NCBI GenBank assembly: GCA_030620095.1
Contig: JAUTXW010000133.1
Coordinates: 622,501-686,500, forward strand
DNA: 64,000 bases
Source: Kuschelorhynchus macadamiae
Taxonomy: Eukaryota; Arthropoda; Insecta; Coleoptera; Curculionidae
Direction of reading: 5' to 3'
The notes beneath the pieces were generated by a model. It ran no database searches, was not told the origin of the DNA, and saw only the letters and a program-made list of their open reading frames with translations. Of the stretch, positions 22,325-34,384 are shown piece by piece. Positions within the stretch are counted from its first letter, which is position 1; the number at the start of each line of letters is the position of its first letter. Both the position numbers and the translations under genes were made by a program.

Positions 22325-23239
22325 ACGCCATTTTGTTCCAATATATTGAATCCTTACCAATACTTTAATTTTTTTTAATTATTTACCGTTTCTAACTATG
22401 CCACATCTGATTTTGGACATAATTTAAAATTAATTCAAGAAGTAGCGTTAGATTGACACACATCGCAATTTTTTAATTTTTCTCCAAAATTTACAGTCAA
22501 TTTAATAAGAAGATTTTTTTTTGACATGTTATTGGCTTTCACTTTGTTCCGCTATCTTGAATTCGTAGCACAACTTTAGCTACTTTGCTCATCTCTATAT
22601 GACACTAAATGCTTACACAAAATTTGAATTTAATATAATAAGTAGTTTTTTCAGATTTAAATATTTTATTAGGCCGCCATTTTGTTTTGCTATCTTATAT
22701 TCATATCAAAATGTAACAAGTTCATTGTTATGTAACACTTTATTTTTTTGCAAAATTTGAGGTAAACTAGATAATTAGTTTTTTTGTAATACTTTTTTAA
22801 CTTTTCACTAAGCCGCCATCTTGTTCCGGCATATTGAATTTTTACCAAAATATTACCAGGTCATCCCCATATGAGCCTTAGTTTTTGACTAAAATTTGAG
22901 TAGTTTTTAAGCTATTCCGCAAACTGGCAGACAGACAGACAAACGCGGAATTTATAAAACATATTTTTTGGAATTTAGCTAAAACGCGAAGATATGTAAA
23001 ACCTGAGAGGATGATTTTTTCAGAATACAAACATTTTATTTGGCCGCCATTTTGTTCCGCCATCTTGAATTAGTACCACACTTTTACTAGTTCATCTCTA
23101 TACTACAATAAGTTATGGCACAATATTTGAAATCAGATCATTAAGTAATTTTTTCAAGCTGAATTTTTAAATATTTTATTAAGCCACCATTTTGTTCCGC
23201 CACCTTGGATTCGTACCAAAATTTTACCAGTTGATTTCT

Positions 23240-24195
23240 CCATAATAAGAAAGTTTCTCTTATATGCGGACGATTTAAAATTGTATTCGGCTGTGGAGGA
23301 TCTTGCTGACTGTGAGAGGCTTTCAGCGAACCTTGCCCGCATCGTAGAGTGGTGTCTAAAGAACAACTTGCAATTAAACGTCGCAAAATGTAAAGTACTG
23401 TCTTATAGACTAAAAAAAGATCCCATCATATACAGATACTATATTCAAAATCAACCTCTCGAGAGACCAGATGTGTTTACCGACCTTGGAGTCACATTTG
23501 ATCCCTTGTTTTCGTTTAATAATCACATTGACAATGCTATAGAGTCGGCTAACCGTATTTATTGTTCGGATCAGTCAAGATTTTAACGTCAGGACTTTTA
23601 AGACTCTGGAGTCCTTTCTATCGGATACATATTGATAGGTTGGAGTCTGTGCAGAGATGTTTTTTAAAATACCTAACTTACAGAATTGATAAGCTATACC
23701 CACCTATTGGAATTTCTGATGATACTTTGCTGTCTAGGCACGAATTTTCCAGTCTCGATGTGGATAGGAGATGCTCCTCGATTGTCATATTCTGCAAGAT
23801 TATTTCGAATGATATACAGTGTCCAGATTTGTTGCACAGATTAAATTTTAATGCACCGCGTTTAGCATCCAGATCTAGTGACTCGTTCTACCTTAATACT
23901 CCCCGTACAAACATTTTAAGAAACTCACCTTTATATACTATGTGCAATGAATATAATAATATTAGTCAAAATGTGGATATCTTTCAGTGCGATGTAAGGG
24001 ACATTAAAAGATATTTTTTCAGGAATGTGACCTGACCTTGTCATTTTTTACTTTATCATATAATTTGTCATTTTTTACTTAATCATATAATTAAGTTTAC
24101 TTAGATAATTAGATGCTTTTTTTCTGTTCTTTAATTGGGTGTTTTGTACCTGTAGAACAGTGTATGTTAATACATAAATAAATAAATAAATAATA
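23240..24195 (+). mobile_element. 5'-truncated non-LTR retrotransposon
   Basis: The 3' end of a Jockey/CR1-like element. It starts inside RT at the active-site box and ends in a TAAATAAATAAATAAATAAT tail (about 24175-24195), after a duplicated GTCATTTTTTACTT(T/A)ATCATATAA. Truncation at the 5' end with a simple-repeat 3' tail is typical of target-primed insertion. Confidence 0.82.
23245..24035 (+). pseudogene. Non-LTR RT C-terminal region
   Basis: It begins FLLYADDLKLYSAVE (intact YADD), and continues as an open frame through WCLKNNLQLNVAKCKVL and FTDLGVTFDPLFSFNNHI, both typical of RT palm/thumb in Jockey-like elements. A shift near 23560-23590, with loss of about 15-20 residues, leads to a second frame (from 23562) with WSPFYRIHIDRLESVQRCFL and ending FFRNVT. 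No upstream RT or endonuclease is present. Confidence 0.85.
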
Positions 24196-24500
24196 CTTGA
24201 TTTTCGTGAAAAATTTGAAAAAAATCGGATAAGCACTTTCTTAGTAATACTTTTTTTAACATTTAACTCACGCCATTTTGCTTTGCCATATTGGATTTTT
24301 ACCAAAATATTACCAGGTTATCCCCATATGACCCTTAATTTTTCAACAAAATTTGAAGTCAATCGGGCAAGTAGTTTTTTAGCTATGCCGCGAACAGACA
24401 GACCGACGACGGAGAGACCGACAGACAGGCAGACCGACGGAATCGAGAAAACATGTTTTTCGTCATCTAGGGACCCTGAAACGTAAAGATCTGAAAAAAT

Positions 24501-26139
24501 CTGGGAGTGTGATTTTTTCACGATTACAATACTTCCCTTTTATGAGGGAAGTAAAAAGGGATCTGATGAACGCCTAAGCATGAAAATCACAAGTTTAAAT
24601 AGTATTAAGTTGCTGTCAAGTCATTGGAAATTTCTTTAAATGTTAAAGTGACGTAAAGTTTCAAAAATGAAAAACCTATATATCAGAGTAATTTTGGCAA
24701 ACGGTTTAAAATCTAATACTCCCGTATATTAAATAATTTTTGGGAAGAAAGTTAGATTTAAATTGAGATTTTGGCTTTTTTTGCAACATAAAAATATATT
24801 AATATATATTAAATAAGAAATAGTCGATGAATGTCTAAAAATATCATAGACTTCTTGGTAGAGATAGGGTTGTGTGAATTTAAAGCTTGATACTATTTCC
24901 ATACTTTTTTTTTACTCTAAATTTTTTTTTAAATATTAAAAAGAAAATCCCCAAAAGTAACAGCAGTAATGAGATATAAACTGCAAAAGCTTCAGGAAAA
25001 CTCGTTCCGGAAAGGGCCTCTAATAAAAAAGGAAAAAAAAAATACGAAAGTATAAAACTCACCACACTTATTTTGCATTAAAGTATATTAGCATAAAATA
25101 TCAATACCAGTTACATTTAAACAAATTGTCTATTGTAATCTTAATCTGTTTTTTGTGAAATACAAAGTAGTGGTATTGTCCTCAAATTAGTATAAATTAA
25201 AAATAGAAACAGGACCTGTCCACTTATAAACTCTCTGAGGTACTGTTGTAAGTTTGACTTTAGAATATTAGACAATCTGTTGAGATCTAGCAACCTGGAT
25301 TCTTCTGGTAGAATTCAAACCACTCGAACACAATCCCTGTAAAACCCTAGTGGATCAATATTAAATGATACACACAATCAAATCCCTTGAAGAAGTCCTA
25401 GAACACTGAAGCAATCTTCCAAAAAGCCAAATAGTGGCTTCTCCTGTTTACTTAGTCTTCTGAAAACCATTCTGAGACCGCTCAAAAAATAACTAAAAGC
25501 AATTTTTTTCATTTACTTATTTAGCTCTCTCCGAACTTATCTTGCTAACACGAAAATATTCGTTCTGAATTTACGTCACGCCTTCTTGTTTAAAGTTTAA
25601 AATTCCTCAAATGAATAATAAACAAAACGGAGGGAAGTATTAAAACTTCGCCGCCCTAGTTCAGATCGCAATTTGCGGGGAAGTTTCTTTGTCCTTTTAT
25701 GTGAGCACACTTTAAGTGTTCAAACAAGTTATTCATTCGAGCTACGTTTCTATTCTTGTACTTTTCAGGTAATACTTTAGCAATTTAGCCTTTTTGGATT
25801 ATTAATTTGTTTGTTTTATTTATACAGAACAAAAACGAATCAAGCACTTAAAAAACTTACGTTATCCTAATATAGATTCACAATGTTTCGAATAGTAACT
25901 ACCTTTAAACGTGTTCAAATGAGATTGATGTATAAAACCCATATTGACCGGCCGTCTAATCCACCAAATTAATTTGTTCAAACTAGTATTCCAACTTTTT
26001 TCGTCGGGTATGCTTATGGTAGATAGGTATGTATATTTGAAAAAATATCGAATTTCATTAAATGAACGTATCATCATCACATCTCAACCAAACTTCTGGT
26101 TTTTTCCTAGATCTCTAAAGCATGTTCTATAGAGCATTC
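24501..26139. other. No gene recognised
   Basis: A perfect short palindrome ACTTCCCTTTTATGAGGGAAGT is followed by ordinary AT-rich sequence. A similar palindrome (CTCCCCTTTTAAGAGGGAAG) occurs at 4482. I cannot tie either to a known element end. Confidence 0.4.
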
Positions 26140-27118
26140 AATATACAGGATAGTCATAATTACTGATAATCCGCAACCCCCAATATAAATCAAATTTTAA
26201 GAGTTAGAAAAAACTTTTAAATATAAAATTATAGGGTTTATTACTTAAGTTATATGAAGTCATTATGTATACATAATAACTCAAAACGGTATTGTATATA
26301 GTATATTTAAAACAAATCCATCAGTGATCGCCTGAATATTACAATATAACATGTCATATTGACGGTACATCACCAAAAAAATCAAAAATAGTCATTTTCC
26401 TTTTTATTAATTTTTGGTTGCATTCGAAAACATATTACTAAATTAATTGTACATCTTTATAGCAATTTGTCCTTCTCTACAAGAAGGTGAACACAGATTT
26501 AAAATCCGACGTTTTGTCTTCGAGGTCTCATCATCAACATCTTCTTTTTTTACATACGAACCTGGATTTTTTATTTCAGTTTTTACAAGCGTTCGACCTC
26601 CCGATATAACACACCTAATGTTTCAACAGAAGATTTAAGATTTTCCCATAAAAAACAATGTATTAGAGAGAGACAAAAAAAAAGAATTTTGCCAAATTCA
26701 CAAAGGAGAATTTTAAAAACTCTAAATGTACGAGTGCATTACATCATTGGTTTTGAGAGGGCAAGACTTCTTAAAAATAAAAAAAGAAATCCAGATCCGT
26801 AATTAAAAAACTGGAGTTGATGATGAGACCTAGAAGACGAAACGTCGAATTTTAAATCTGAGTGCATTTTTTTGTAGAGAAAAAAAAAAGTGGCTATGTA
26901 TGTAAAATTTATTACGTAATATCGGTTCAAAATCAGCCTGAAAAGAATAAAAAGGAAAATGACGATTTTCGGTTTTTTACGGATATCTTTGGAATTAGTC
27001 GGAACTTTGTAAGTTTGTCAACGGCATATGATTCCACATTAAATTGCGCAACTTTGCCTTATTTTAACAAACCTTTTATCTCTTGAGGCCTTTGAGCTAT
27101 GCCTCCCCCCACCCTGTA
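26140..27118. mobile_element. Foldback/MITE of the 5.6-kb family
   Basis: A TACAGGATAGTC start and CACCCTGTATATA end enclose inverted arms (about 26440-26620 and 26740-26920) with GACGTTTTGTCTTCGAGGTC and its partner GACCTAGAAGACGAAACGTC. The inner flank (CTTTGGAATTAGTCGG...AATTGCGCAACTT) matches the foldback at 7800-7880. No coding region. Confidence 0.65.
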
Positions 27119-27126
27119 TATATACA

Positions 27127-28331
27127 CAGTGACGGCAAACTAATTGGAAACGATACCTTACGAAAATCTAAACCGTTGCTAGTAAGAAATTGGTTTAAGA
27201 TATTTCGAATATTATAATTATTGTTGCTGTTGTTAGGGTGTGTATCTATTATTATCGCAATAAACAACCTTATTAAGTTTAAAAAATAATTTATTCATTA
27301 CAAAATTCGAAGAACACTACATTTTTAAGTGGCAAACTAATTGGAAACGTATTGCTGAATCAACATTTTCTAACAAGTAGGCCTATTTTAAAATTGAAAA
27401 TCAACATTTTTTAACAAAAAGGCTTATTTTAAAATTGACAATCGTTACCATAGAGCTTTAGTGGGTTACTCGCTTCCGTTCCTGTCAATAATTTAATGTT
27501 CGAATTTCTGCTTCGAAAAAGTTGTAACGAAAATGAACGACAAGTCATTATATTAATTTTCATAGGAAATATTCGAATATTATTCGTATCAAAATATTGC
27601 AGAAATGGCCCACATAAACCTACAGGTTTATCTGGGGAAATGGTTAATCGTTCCAAAAAGGCGGTGTTTAACGCTGTTCATCATGTTAGGATTCATGGAA
27701 CCACTAGAACTCCTAGGAAGCGAGTATGAAAACAGATCGTCGAATTGTTTGCATTTCTAAGGCAGACCCTCACAAATCAGCAGTTGATATTTGGAAAGTA
27801 ATTTGTGGTGAAAATCCAATGGAATTTAGTGTTCCAATAATGGAAGCAGATACTATGGTCAGATGAATCCAAGGTAAATAAATTTGGTTCTGGTGGAAAA
27901 CGTTTTGTTTGGCGTCCACCAAATAAAGTATTTGACCTGTGCTGCACCATGAAAACAGTGAAATTTGGTGATGGTTGTATTATGGTATGAGGCTGCTTTT
28001 CTTGGAATGGTGTTGGCTCTCTTTATAGAATAACTGGTATTATGGATCAAAATGAATACACTAACATACTGGAAAACCTGATGCAACCATATGCAGAAGA
28101 AAATATATTAGTACTTTGGAAATTCCAACACGATAATGATCCAGTAGTGTTCTTCGAATTTTATAATGAAAAAGTTATTTTTTAAATTTAATACGGTTAT
28201 TTAATGCAATAATAATAGATATACACTCTAGCAATGACAACAATGGTTATAATATTCGAAATATTTTAAACCAATTTCTTATTAGCAACGGTTCAGATTT
28301 TCGTGAGGTTTCTTTTCCAATTAGTTTGCTG

Positions 28332-28336
<5 letters not shown>
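27127..28336 (+). mobile_element. Tc1-like transposon with long inverted ends
   Basis: Left end CAGTGACGGCAAACTAATTG, right end CAATTAGTTTGCTGTCACTA (one mismatch). The arms continue inward for about 200 bp (left to GAAGAACACTAC near 27322, right from GTAGTGTTCTTCG near 28145). It is flanked by TA-rich DNA, with an (AT)n array directly at the right end. Confidence 0.88.
27496..28146 (+). pseudogene. Tc1-family transposase, C-terminus missing
   Basis: The N-terminal frame (NENERQVIILIFIGN...) resembles the Tc1 paired-like DNA-binding region. After stops, the catalytic domain starts LWSDESKVNKFGS (first Asp), then RFVWRPPN, DGCIMV*GCFSWNG, and WKFQHDNDP (second Asp). The right inverted arm begins within a few bases of that point, so the block with the third catalytic residue is gone. 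At least four stops are present. Confidence 0.87.

Positions 28337-28390
<54 letters not shown>
28336..28390. repeat. (AT)n microsatellite
   Basis: A TA run adjoining the Tc1 right end. Confidence 0.95.
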
Positions 28391-28394
<4 letters not shown>

Positions 28395-28735
28395 TGGACT
28401 TCTTTCTTGGGTATAGGTGTATTTGCAAAATAAATCAAAAACAATGGAGTTAAATTGATGTTTCGCTTATCATAGCAGGCTTTTTCAAAAATTGGTCATT
28501 CCTTTATTTTTGTACATTTATAAAAAAGACATTACAATTGTTTAGAACTACTTTAAAATTCTATACTATTTAGAAAAATTTATTATAATTAATAAAATAA
28601 GGTTACATACCTCGAAAAATGCATGCCGTTTCTTTATTGATGTCTCAGTTTGCAAGATAGAAAAAAGTCACTCTTCATAAAAATTTTTTCCTGAAAAATA
28701 AATAGTATTCGCATTAACAAATATTTAGTGTTTTA

Positions 28736-30489
28736 TACAGGGGGCATAAAAATACAAAAATGTAGTTTTGCGTAAAATGCATACCTCGTTTATAATGTTC
28801 TCTCAAAAGTATAAATATTAAATATGTTTTAATAAACTCCAAGCAGAAATGCCAGATTTCGTTACAAGATTTAAAATTAAAAGTATAAGTTTTATCCCAC
28901 TACTTTTTTTAAAGTCCAGAAATTATCATTTAATGTAAAATAGTTGTTATCAAAGTTAATTGAAAATGTGTAATTCAAAATACGTCTTATTCAAGTGTAA
29001 TTTATAAATAATTCAAATATTTAATTAAGCTGAAAAGAATTAAATTAAGCGGTATGATAACAATATCAAAATTCAAAAATTCCACCGCTATATTCATCAC
29101 ATTTTTCTAATTGCTTCCTTAGATATACAAAGAAATTTCTGGTTTCTTCCTGGGATATTGAATGGATAGCCTGGGTAATTCTGTTTTTTAGCACCTCAAT
29201 ATTATTTTGTATTGGACCAGCATAAACAATTTGATTTAAACGGCCCCACAGAAACATGTCGGCCACAAAATTGGCCCGTTTCTTCCAATCCATCTTGTAC
29301 CTGTACTTGTGGTAAAGCCATTTTGTTACTTCACCAGCGCAATGTGCTGTTCAGAATACATTTTTTGGCGAAAACTTAATGGCAAATTTTTAAGTTCATT
29401 ACTAAAAAATGTGTCAATCAGTTTGTGTTGATTCTTTTTATTTATTTGATTATTTATCTTTATATTTTTTTTCTTTTTTCTTCCTCTTCATAGTTTCTCG
29501 CCACCTTTTACGTTTATGTTCTTTGTTATGTTAGTCAAATGTAAATCTGTCGACTGTCTGTATATCTTTGATCAATTTTAATCATTAACTTTATCGCAGC
29601 CTAGTATTAGATATTATTTTATCATTTTCTAAAATATAAAATATATAATGTAATATTAATAATATTTAATTATATTTTATTCGTGTTGGGCTCATTTCAA
29701 CACATTTGTTTTCTTTTTTACAGCTTTATTAACGAGAATCTGTCTTCTAAGGATAAAGCTTAGTTTGAATTCGAATTGAATTACTGCAGGTGTTTTTGAA
29801 GAAATATGGATCTATGATGCCAGTAACAGATGTCGTGTACCATACGTTCATTTTTGTATAATATTGCCTTCGCGTCATTATTCAAAAATCGGGGTTTTCT
29901 GGAGACCAGAACCTAACGTGCTGGGATGCTGCAGTTCTATTAGTGGAAACTGTGAATTCATTAGAAAACATAATAAACTTACAAAAATCAATATTTTTGC
30001 TTAAAATTTTGTTTTCTGCCCACAAACAAAAATCTAGTCTTTTCGCTTCATAATCTCCCTCTTTCAACTTATGATTAAAGTGGGGTTTGAATGGAAATAT
30101 TTTATTTTTTTTAATCGTCTGAATATGACTTTTTTTCACAACTGCTTATTGTTTAGTACTAGTTCTAAGGGACATCACTGGAATTTATCTAACAGATTGA
30201 GACGTGATATTATTGTCATATACCTTCTTTTCCTTTTAAGATTCCAAAAAAGAACCACTTCTTTTGAACTTTTTTAATACGTTGCATATTGTCATCCGGT
30301 ACTCTGATTAAAGGCGTGCTTGAGAATATTTGGGACTTTAAAAATTAATGTGATAAAACTGATACTCTTAATTTTAAACCTTGTAACGAAATCTTGTATT
30401 TCTGTTTGCAGTTCAATTCAAAACATATTTAATATTTGTACATTTGAGAGAAAATTGTAAATGAGGTATACTTTTTATGCTCCTTGTAT
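28736..30489 (-). mobile_element. M3, mariner-family element, TACAGGGGGCATAAAAA ends
   Basis: The left arm (28736-28905) pairs with about 30348-30489, sharing AATTTTAAATCTTGTAACGA-type sequence. It encloses a minus-strand transposase. TA flanks the ends. About 300 bp at 29420-29740 does not match transposase and may be a later insertion. Confidence 0.8.
29066..30139 (-). pseudogene. M3 mariner transposase, several pieces
   Basis: The first piece (30139-29882) has FPFKPHFNHKLKEGDYEAKR and then MFSNEFTVSTNRT, where the usual TDEA of the first catalytic Asp reads SNEF. A middle piece near 29840-29780 reads MNVWYTTSVTGIIDPYFFK. The last piece (29293-29066) has DMFLWGRLNQIVYAGPI and ends GIFEF. 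The block with SPDLTPLD appears deleted between 29290 and 29250. Both changes argue against activity. Confidence 0.83.
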
Positions 30490-30870
30490 ACAAATTTAAA
30501 TTTTTGGTAAGGCGAACCTTATTCATTTTTGAAGCAAAAACTTTTATCAAGAGTGACATTTTTTTGTATATTGTAAAACGAGACATTTTTACTCTTAAAC
30601 AAAATAACATATTTGTATTTTTTATGCCCCCTGTATAAAAAAATAAATTTTTGATATAGCGAAACTTATTTTTCTTTCAAGCAAAAACTTTTATCGAGAG
30701 TGACTTTTTTTCGTATCGTGCAAAATGAAACATTTTTATTCTTCGCAAAATAACATTTTTGTATTTTTGTGTGCCTCCTGTATAAAAAATTAAATTTTGA
30801 TAAGGCGGGCCTTATTTATTTTTCAAGTCAAAACTTTTATCAAGAGTGACTTTCTTCGTATGTTTCAATT
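30473..30870. repeat. Three tandem copies of the M3 terminal unit (~145 bp)
   Basis: The units beginning ATGCTCCTTGTATAC (30478), ATGCCCCCTGTATAAA (30626) and TGCCTCCTGTATAAA (30770) each continue with AAATTTTTGATA-GGCG, CAAAACTTTTAT, AAGAGTGACTTTTTT. A related unit in the opposite orientation lies left of M3 (about 28655-28720). Confidence 0.75.
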
Positions 30871-30915
30871 TTTAGTTCATTTGTCCTATTGTAAAGATGA
30901 TCCACGGACATACTG

Positions 30916-30916
<1 letters not shown>

Positions 30917-30998
<82 letters not shown>

Positions 30999-31010
30999 AA
31001 TATATATATA

Positions 31011-31044
<34 letters not shown>
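30917..31044. repeat. (TA)n array with TAAATA interruptions
   Basis: About 128 bp of TA with three AAATA or TTTATA variants, followed by a T run. Confidence 0.95.
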
Positions 31045-31049
<5 letters not shown>

Positions 31050-31051
<2 letters not shown>

Positions 31052-33075
31052 TAATTTTTAGAATGAGTAATTTATAAAAGTGGCCTTAAACGGTACACCC
31101 TGTATATGATTACTGATTTGAAATTCCGATAAATCTAGCTCTTCACCTATGTATAGGTTCCCTATACCTTACTCGTCAAGTTTTCGATTTATAAGCATTT
31201 ATTTATGACTTTTCATAAAACATGTAAGGCTTATCGAGCTCGGTTATAGGTGGTCATGGGAACATCGTTATTTTAAATGGAACACTGCATATTATTCAAT
31301 TTTCAGAATCTATGTTCATTTCTGACTAATTTTCGTAAATATCTTCCTATACCTATTTGTAGCCGTTCTTCAGATATTAATTTAATTTTTTTTAGCGAAA
31401 ACAGGGTTTTCAAAAAATTCTAATATTATACTCAAATAAATGTTGAGGCTCATTTTTACGGAAACCATCCTCAATACAAACTATCAAATGTTTTATAAGA
31501 TAATTCTTATTCCTAATTTTGCCCCTTTACTAGTTACAAGTATTTAAAAATCCACCATTAAATCGAAAAGTTTTAAATATGATAATTTCATTTTTGAGCA
31601 GTGGGCCTTGGCGATGGCGTTCTTGTCTTTGAATTGGACATTTGTCTTTGTCGCCGAATTGTCCGTATGTTTACTTTAATTTTGAATATTTTGCCCTTGA
31701 ATAACATTAGCAAATTAAGATAGAATGGCAAATCGTTACTCAAATTCCGATATCCTAAATTAATTTTATATTCATGGAGAATGTTTGCGAATTGTATCGA
31801 GAACATGTCGAATTTTTAATGAACGTTATCCCCAGTTGCCAATAATGACTGGAAAAACGTTTAGACGCATTCAGACTAATTTCTATAAATTTGGTACTAG
31901 TAGAGCCGAAAGAAAAGTACCAAAACCCATCACAGACTCCGAGGAAAACGAAATTACCGTATGCATCTATCCCAAGCGCAGAAGATGATCTAGGTATATC
32001 ATATTCTCCAATTCAAAGGATTCTAAAATATAATTGATCTATAAATATAAATTAATCACTTTGCAAGCTCTTCTGCCGGAAGATGCACCAAAGCGAGTTG
32101 AAATTTTTAATTCGAACTCGGGAAGACCCGGATTGTTTGAAGAAAGTTATTTGGACTGACGAATCTAATTTTTTACGAGAGGGACTTTTTAATCGGAGAA
32201 ATTGTCAGTTTTGGGCTTCTAAAAGCCCAAAGTTTGTACGAGAACTGGCGTTGCAACACAAGTTTAGTTTTAATGTTTTTTTGTTTTTTGATGGACAATC
32301 AGTTCAGTTTTTGCATTTACGATGCCAGTTTGAATTGGATGGAGTATTTGCAAATTTTAAGAACAATGGTAAGTTGTTGGTACCAATTGGATGATGCATC
32401 AGCGTAAGCCAGGAACTTAAAAACATGTTTGGTCCATGGAATTGCGTCCCCCCCCCCTCGCCGTTCACCTGAACTTACTCCATGCGATGCCTATTTATGG
32501 GGTAACATTAAGGAAAGGGTTTATTCCACACCAGTAATAACGCGAGAGGATTTGGAAAATCGTGTGAGACGCGCATTTCAGCAATTGGATGGTAATGCAA
32601 TTGGAAGGGCGACAACTGCTAACGTTATGGAGTCAATTCATAATTGCTTAAGAGCCAATTCAGGGCCCTTTAAGCAAAATAATTATTAAATTTTTATAGC
32701 AAGTCTGTTATTAAAATATTGTTTTGAAAATAGTATGTTTTCTGTTTGTTTTATAATAACGATTTTTCTATTTGTTGAATTTGATAGTTTACTTGCTGCT
32801 TTATTGTATAGAATTTATGAAAATCGTACTTTAACAAATTATTGAAACATTTAATTTTATTGTTTTCATGGGCCCTTGCAATCTAAGTCGTTGAGTCTTA
32901 CAAGTCATAAAGAAATGCCTATAAATCGAAAACTTGACGTGTTAGTTATAGGCAACCTACATATAGTTGAAGAGCTACATCTATCGACATTTCAAATCAG
33001 TAATCATATACCTACAGAGTGTCCCGTTTAAAAAAAAATCATATTTGTTTTTTTTCATAAGTTACTAATAAACTT
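31050..33075 (+). mobile_element. M4, mariner-family element
   Basis: TGATTACTGATTTGAAAT (31107) is mirrored by ATTTCAAATCAGTAATCA (32990). The arms run about 31108-31240 and 32860-33008, with ATTTATAGGCATTT and TCAAGTTTTCGATTTATAAG in both. Just outside each arm is an outward-facing TACAGGGTGT(A/C)CCGTTTAA end, so the true termini may be these. A plus-strand transposase lies inside. Confidence 0.75.
31785..32689 (+). pseudogene. M4 mariner transposase, broken
   Basis: The N-terminal helix-turn-helix is at 31785-31985 (FNERYPQLPIMTGKTFRRIQ). The catalytic part starts TREDPDCLKKVIWTDESNF (32107-32172, first Asp kept), then LQHKFSFNV. The second-Asp block near 32385 is unreadable in one frame. 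The third block is RRSPELTPCDAYLWG (32459-32500), where the usual Asp of SPDLTP is Glu. The protein ends CLRANSGPF, close to the family's usual end. At least four shifts or stops. Confidence 0.87.
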
Positions 33076-33456
33076 ATACTTCTGGACCACCCTGTATGCT
33101 CTGGTATTAATATGGCGAAAAAAGTAAATATTTACGGACATTGCCTAATTGTAACCAGAATTTCAGCTTCAGATTGTTTTAGAGCATGGAGATATTTAGG
33201 CTTTTTGAAAGCCCTGTTTCCGCTAAAAAAAGTTAAATTAATTAATATCTGAAGAACGGCTACAGATAGGCATAGAAAGATATTTATATTCCATTTAAAA
33301 GAGCGATGTTGCCACTGGTTTCTGGTTTAAGCGGCAACTCCGCGGAACTGAAAATATTTTAAAAAGATAAATCATAGCTGGTTACGTACCAAAATTTTAA
33401 AACGATCCGCATATCGGTTCTCCATAAACGTCTAATAGACCATTGACCGTGAATAT

Positions 33457-33525
<69 letters not shown>

Positions 33526-34384
33526 AAAATATGTCTACTTGATATTGCAACATCGTCTGTGCCCCTGTAGATATCGGGTCTCTAGGAAATTTCCTAGTCA
33601 TTTGAAAAATCGAAACGTACTCCTTAAATCTACGTTCAGCTATATCCACGTTATTCTGTTTCGCGTTCACTCAAGCTCCATATATTGCACAGGATAACGA
33701 ATTGATCTTCGGATTAGAGATACTCCATAGACCACACAATTTATATGTGTCCCAGGAAGACATATTCGCTTCGGTGTCGGGAATGGTATACATCATTACT
33801 GTAAAAAGCAATTCTCTATTTACATGCGTCAAGGGATAAACATTTCCAGAGTATGACTAAATAGACATCGGTTTGTATTAGCATAAACGCGGAAGTGAAG
33901 ACATGTACGGGGTTATTTTTTATAATTTACCACCCCTGAGAAGCTTATTTTTTCAAGATACAAAAAAATGGTTTCTATGAAAGTTATAGGGATTTTCCTA
34001 AATATTTATATAGCGGCAATTTTAAAAACAAAAGACGATCGGTAAATCACTAAATCACCATCAACTTTGTTATTTTAAATGAAACACCCTATACTTTTTG
34101 ACATTTTTGGATTCTCCTTGTTCTCACCTTTCCAAAAATATATAATTTGTCTATATTTGGAACAGTAGTTTCTGACTTATTCCACTTTAAAGTTACCACA
34201 AGTGACAATTTCATAGTATGCAACTTAAATCGCTTTAGCCATGGAATGTCACCAACAAAAACAAAATGGTAATTTGTAAAAAAAATACATTTAATGTAAT
34301 TATATATACTAATACAACGATAACAAATGAACGAATAAACAAAAACAAAACAAGAACTAGGAATTAATATTTTTACAGGCTGTT
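33076..34384. other. No gene; mixed repeat ends and an (AT)n run
   Basis: About 33200-33290 is the reverse complement of 31330-31410 (CTGAAGAACGGCTAC). A pure (TA)n array lies at 33459-33520. A right-hand element end (TTTTAAATGAAACACCCTATA) is near 34070. No coding signal. Confidence 0.5.

Larger units (their letters stand above)
22325..24500. repeat. Diverged tandem repeat, ~138-bp unit (GCCGCCATTTTG)
   Basis: Units starting near 22325, 22535, 22672, 22810, 23042, 23181 and 24266 share GCCGCCATTTTGTTCCGCCA, then TTGAATT-GTACCAAAATTTTACCAG, CATCTCTATATGA and AAAATTTGAAGT...AGTAATTTTTTCA. Two units (about 22915 and 24390) run into an ACAGACAGACAGAC-like stretch. A non-LTR element interrupts the array between 23235 and 24195. 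The unit type is unknown. Confidence 0.75.

Noticed and set aside
22325..24500. Tandem units considered as a CRISPR array
   Set aside because: Units are about 138 bp, strongly diverged and lack uniform spacers, and the context is eukaryotic transposons.
24533..24554. Palindrome considered as a Helitron 3' hairpin
   Set aside because: No CTRR end follows, and no Rep/helicase sequence or matching 5' TC end was seen.
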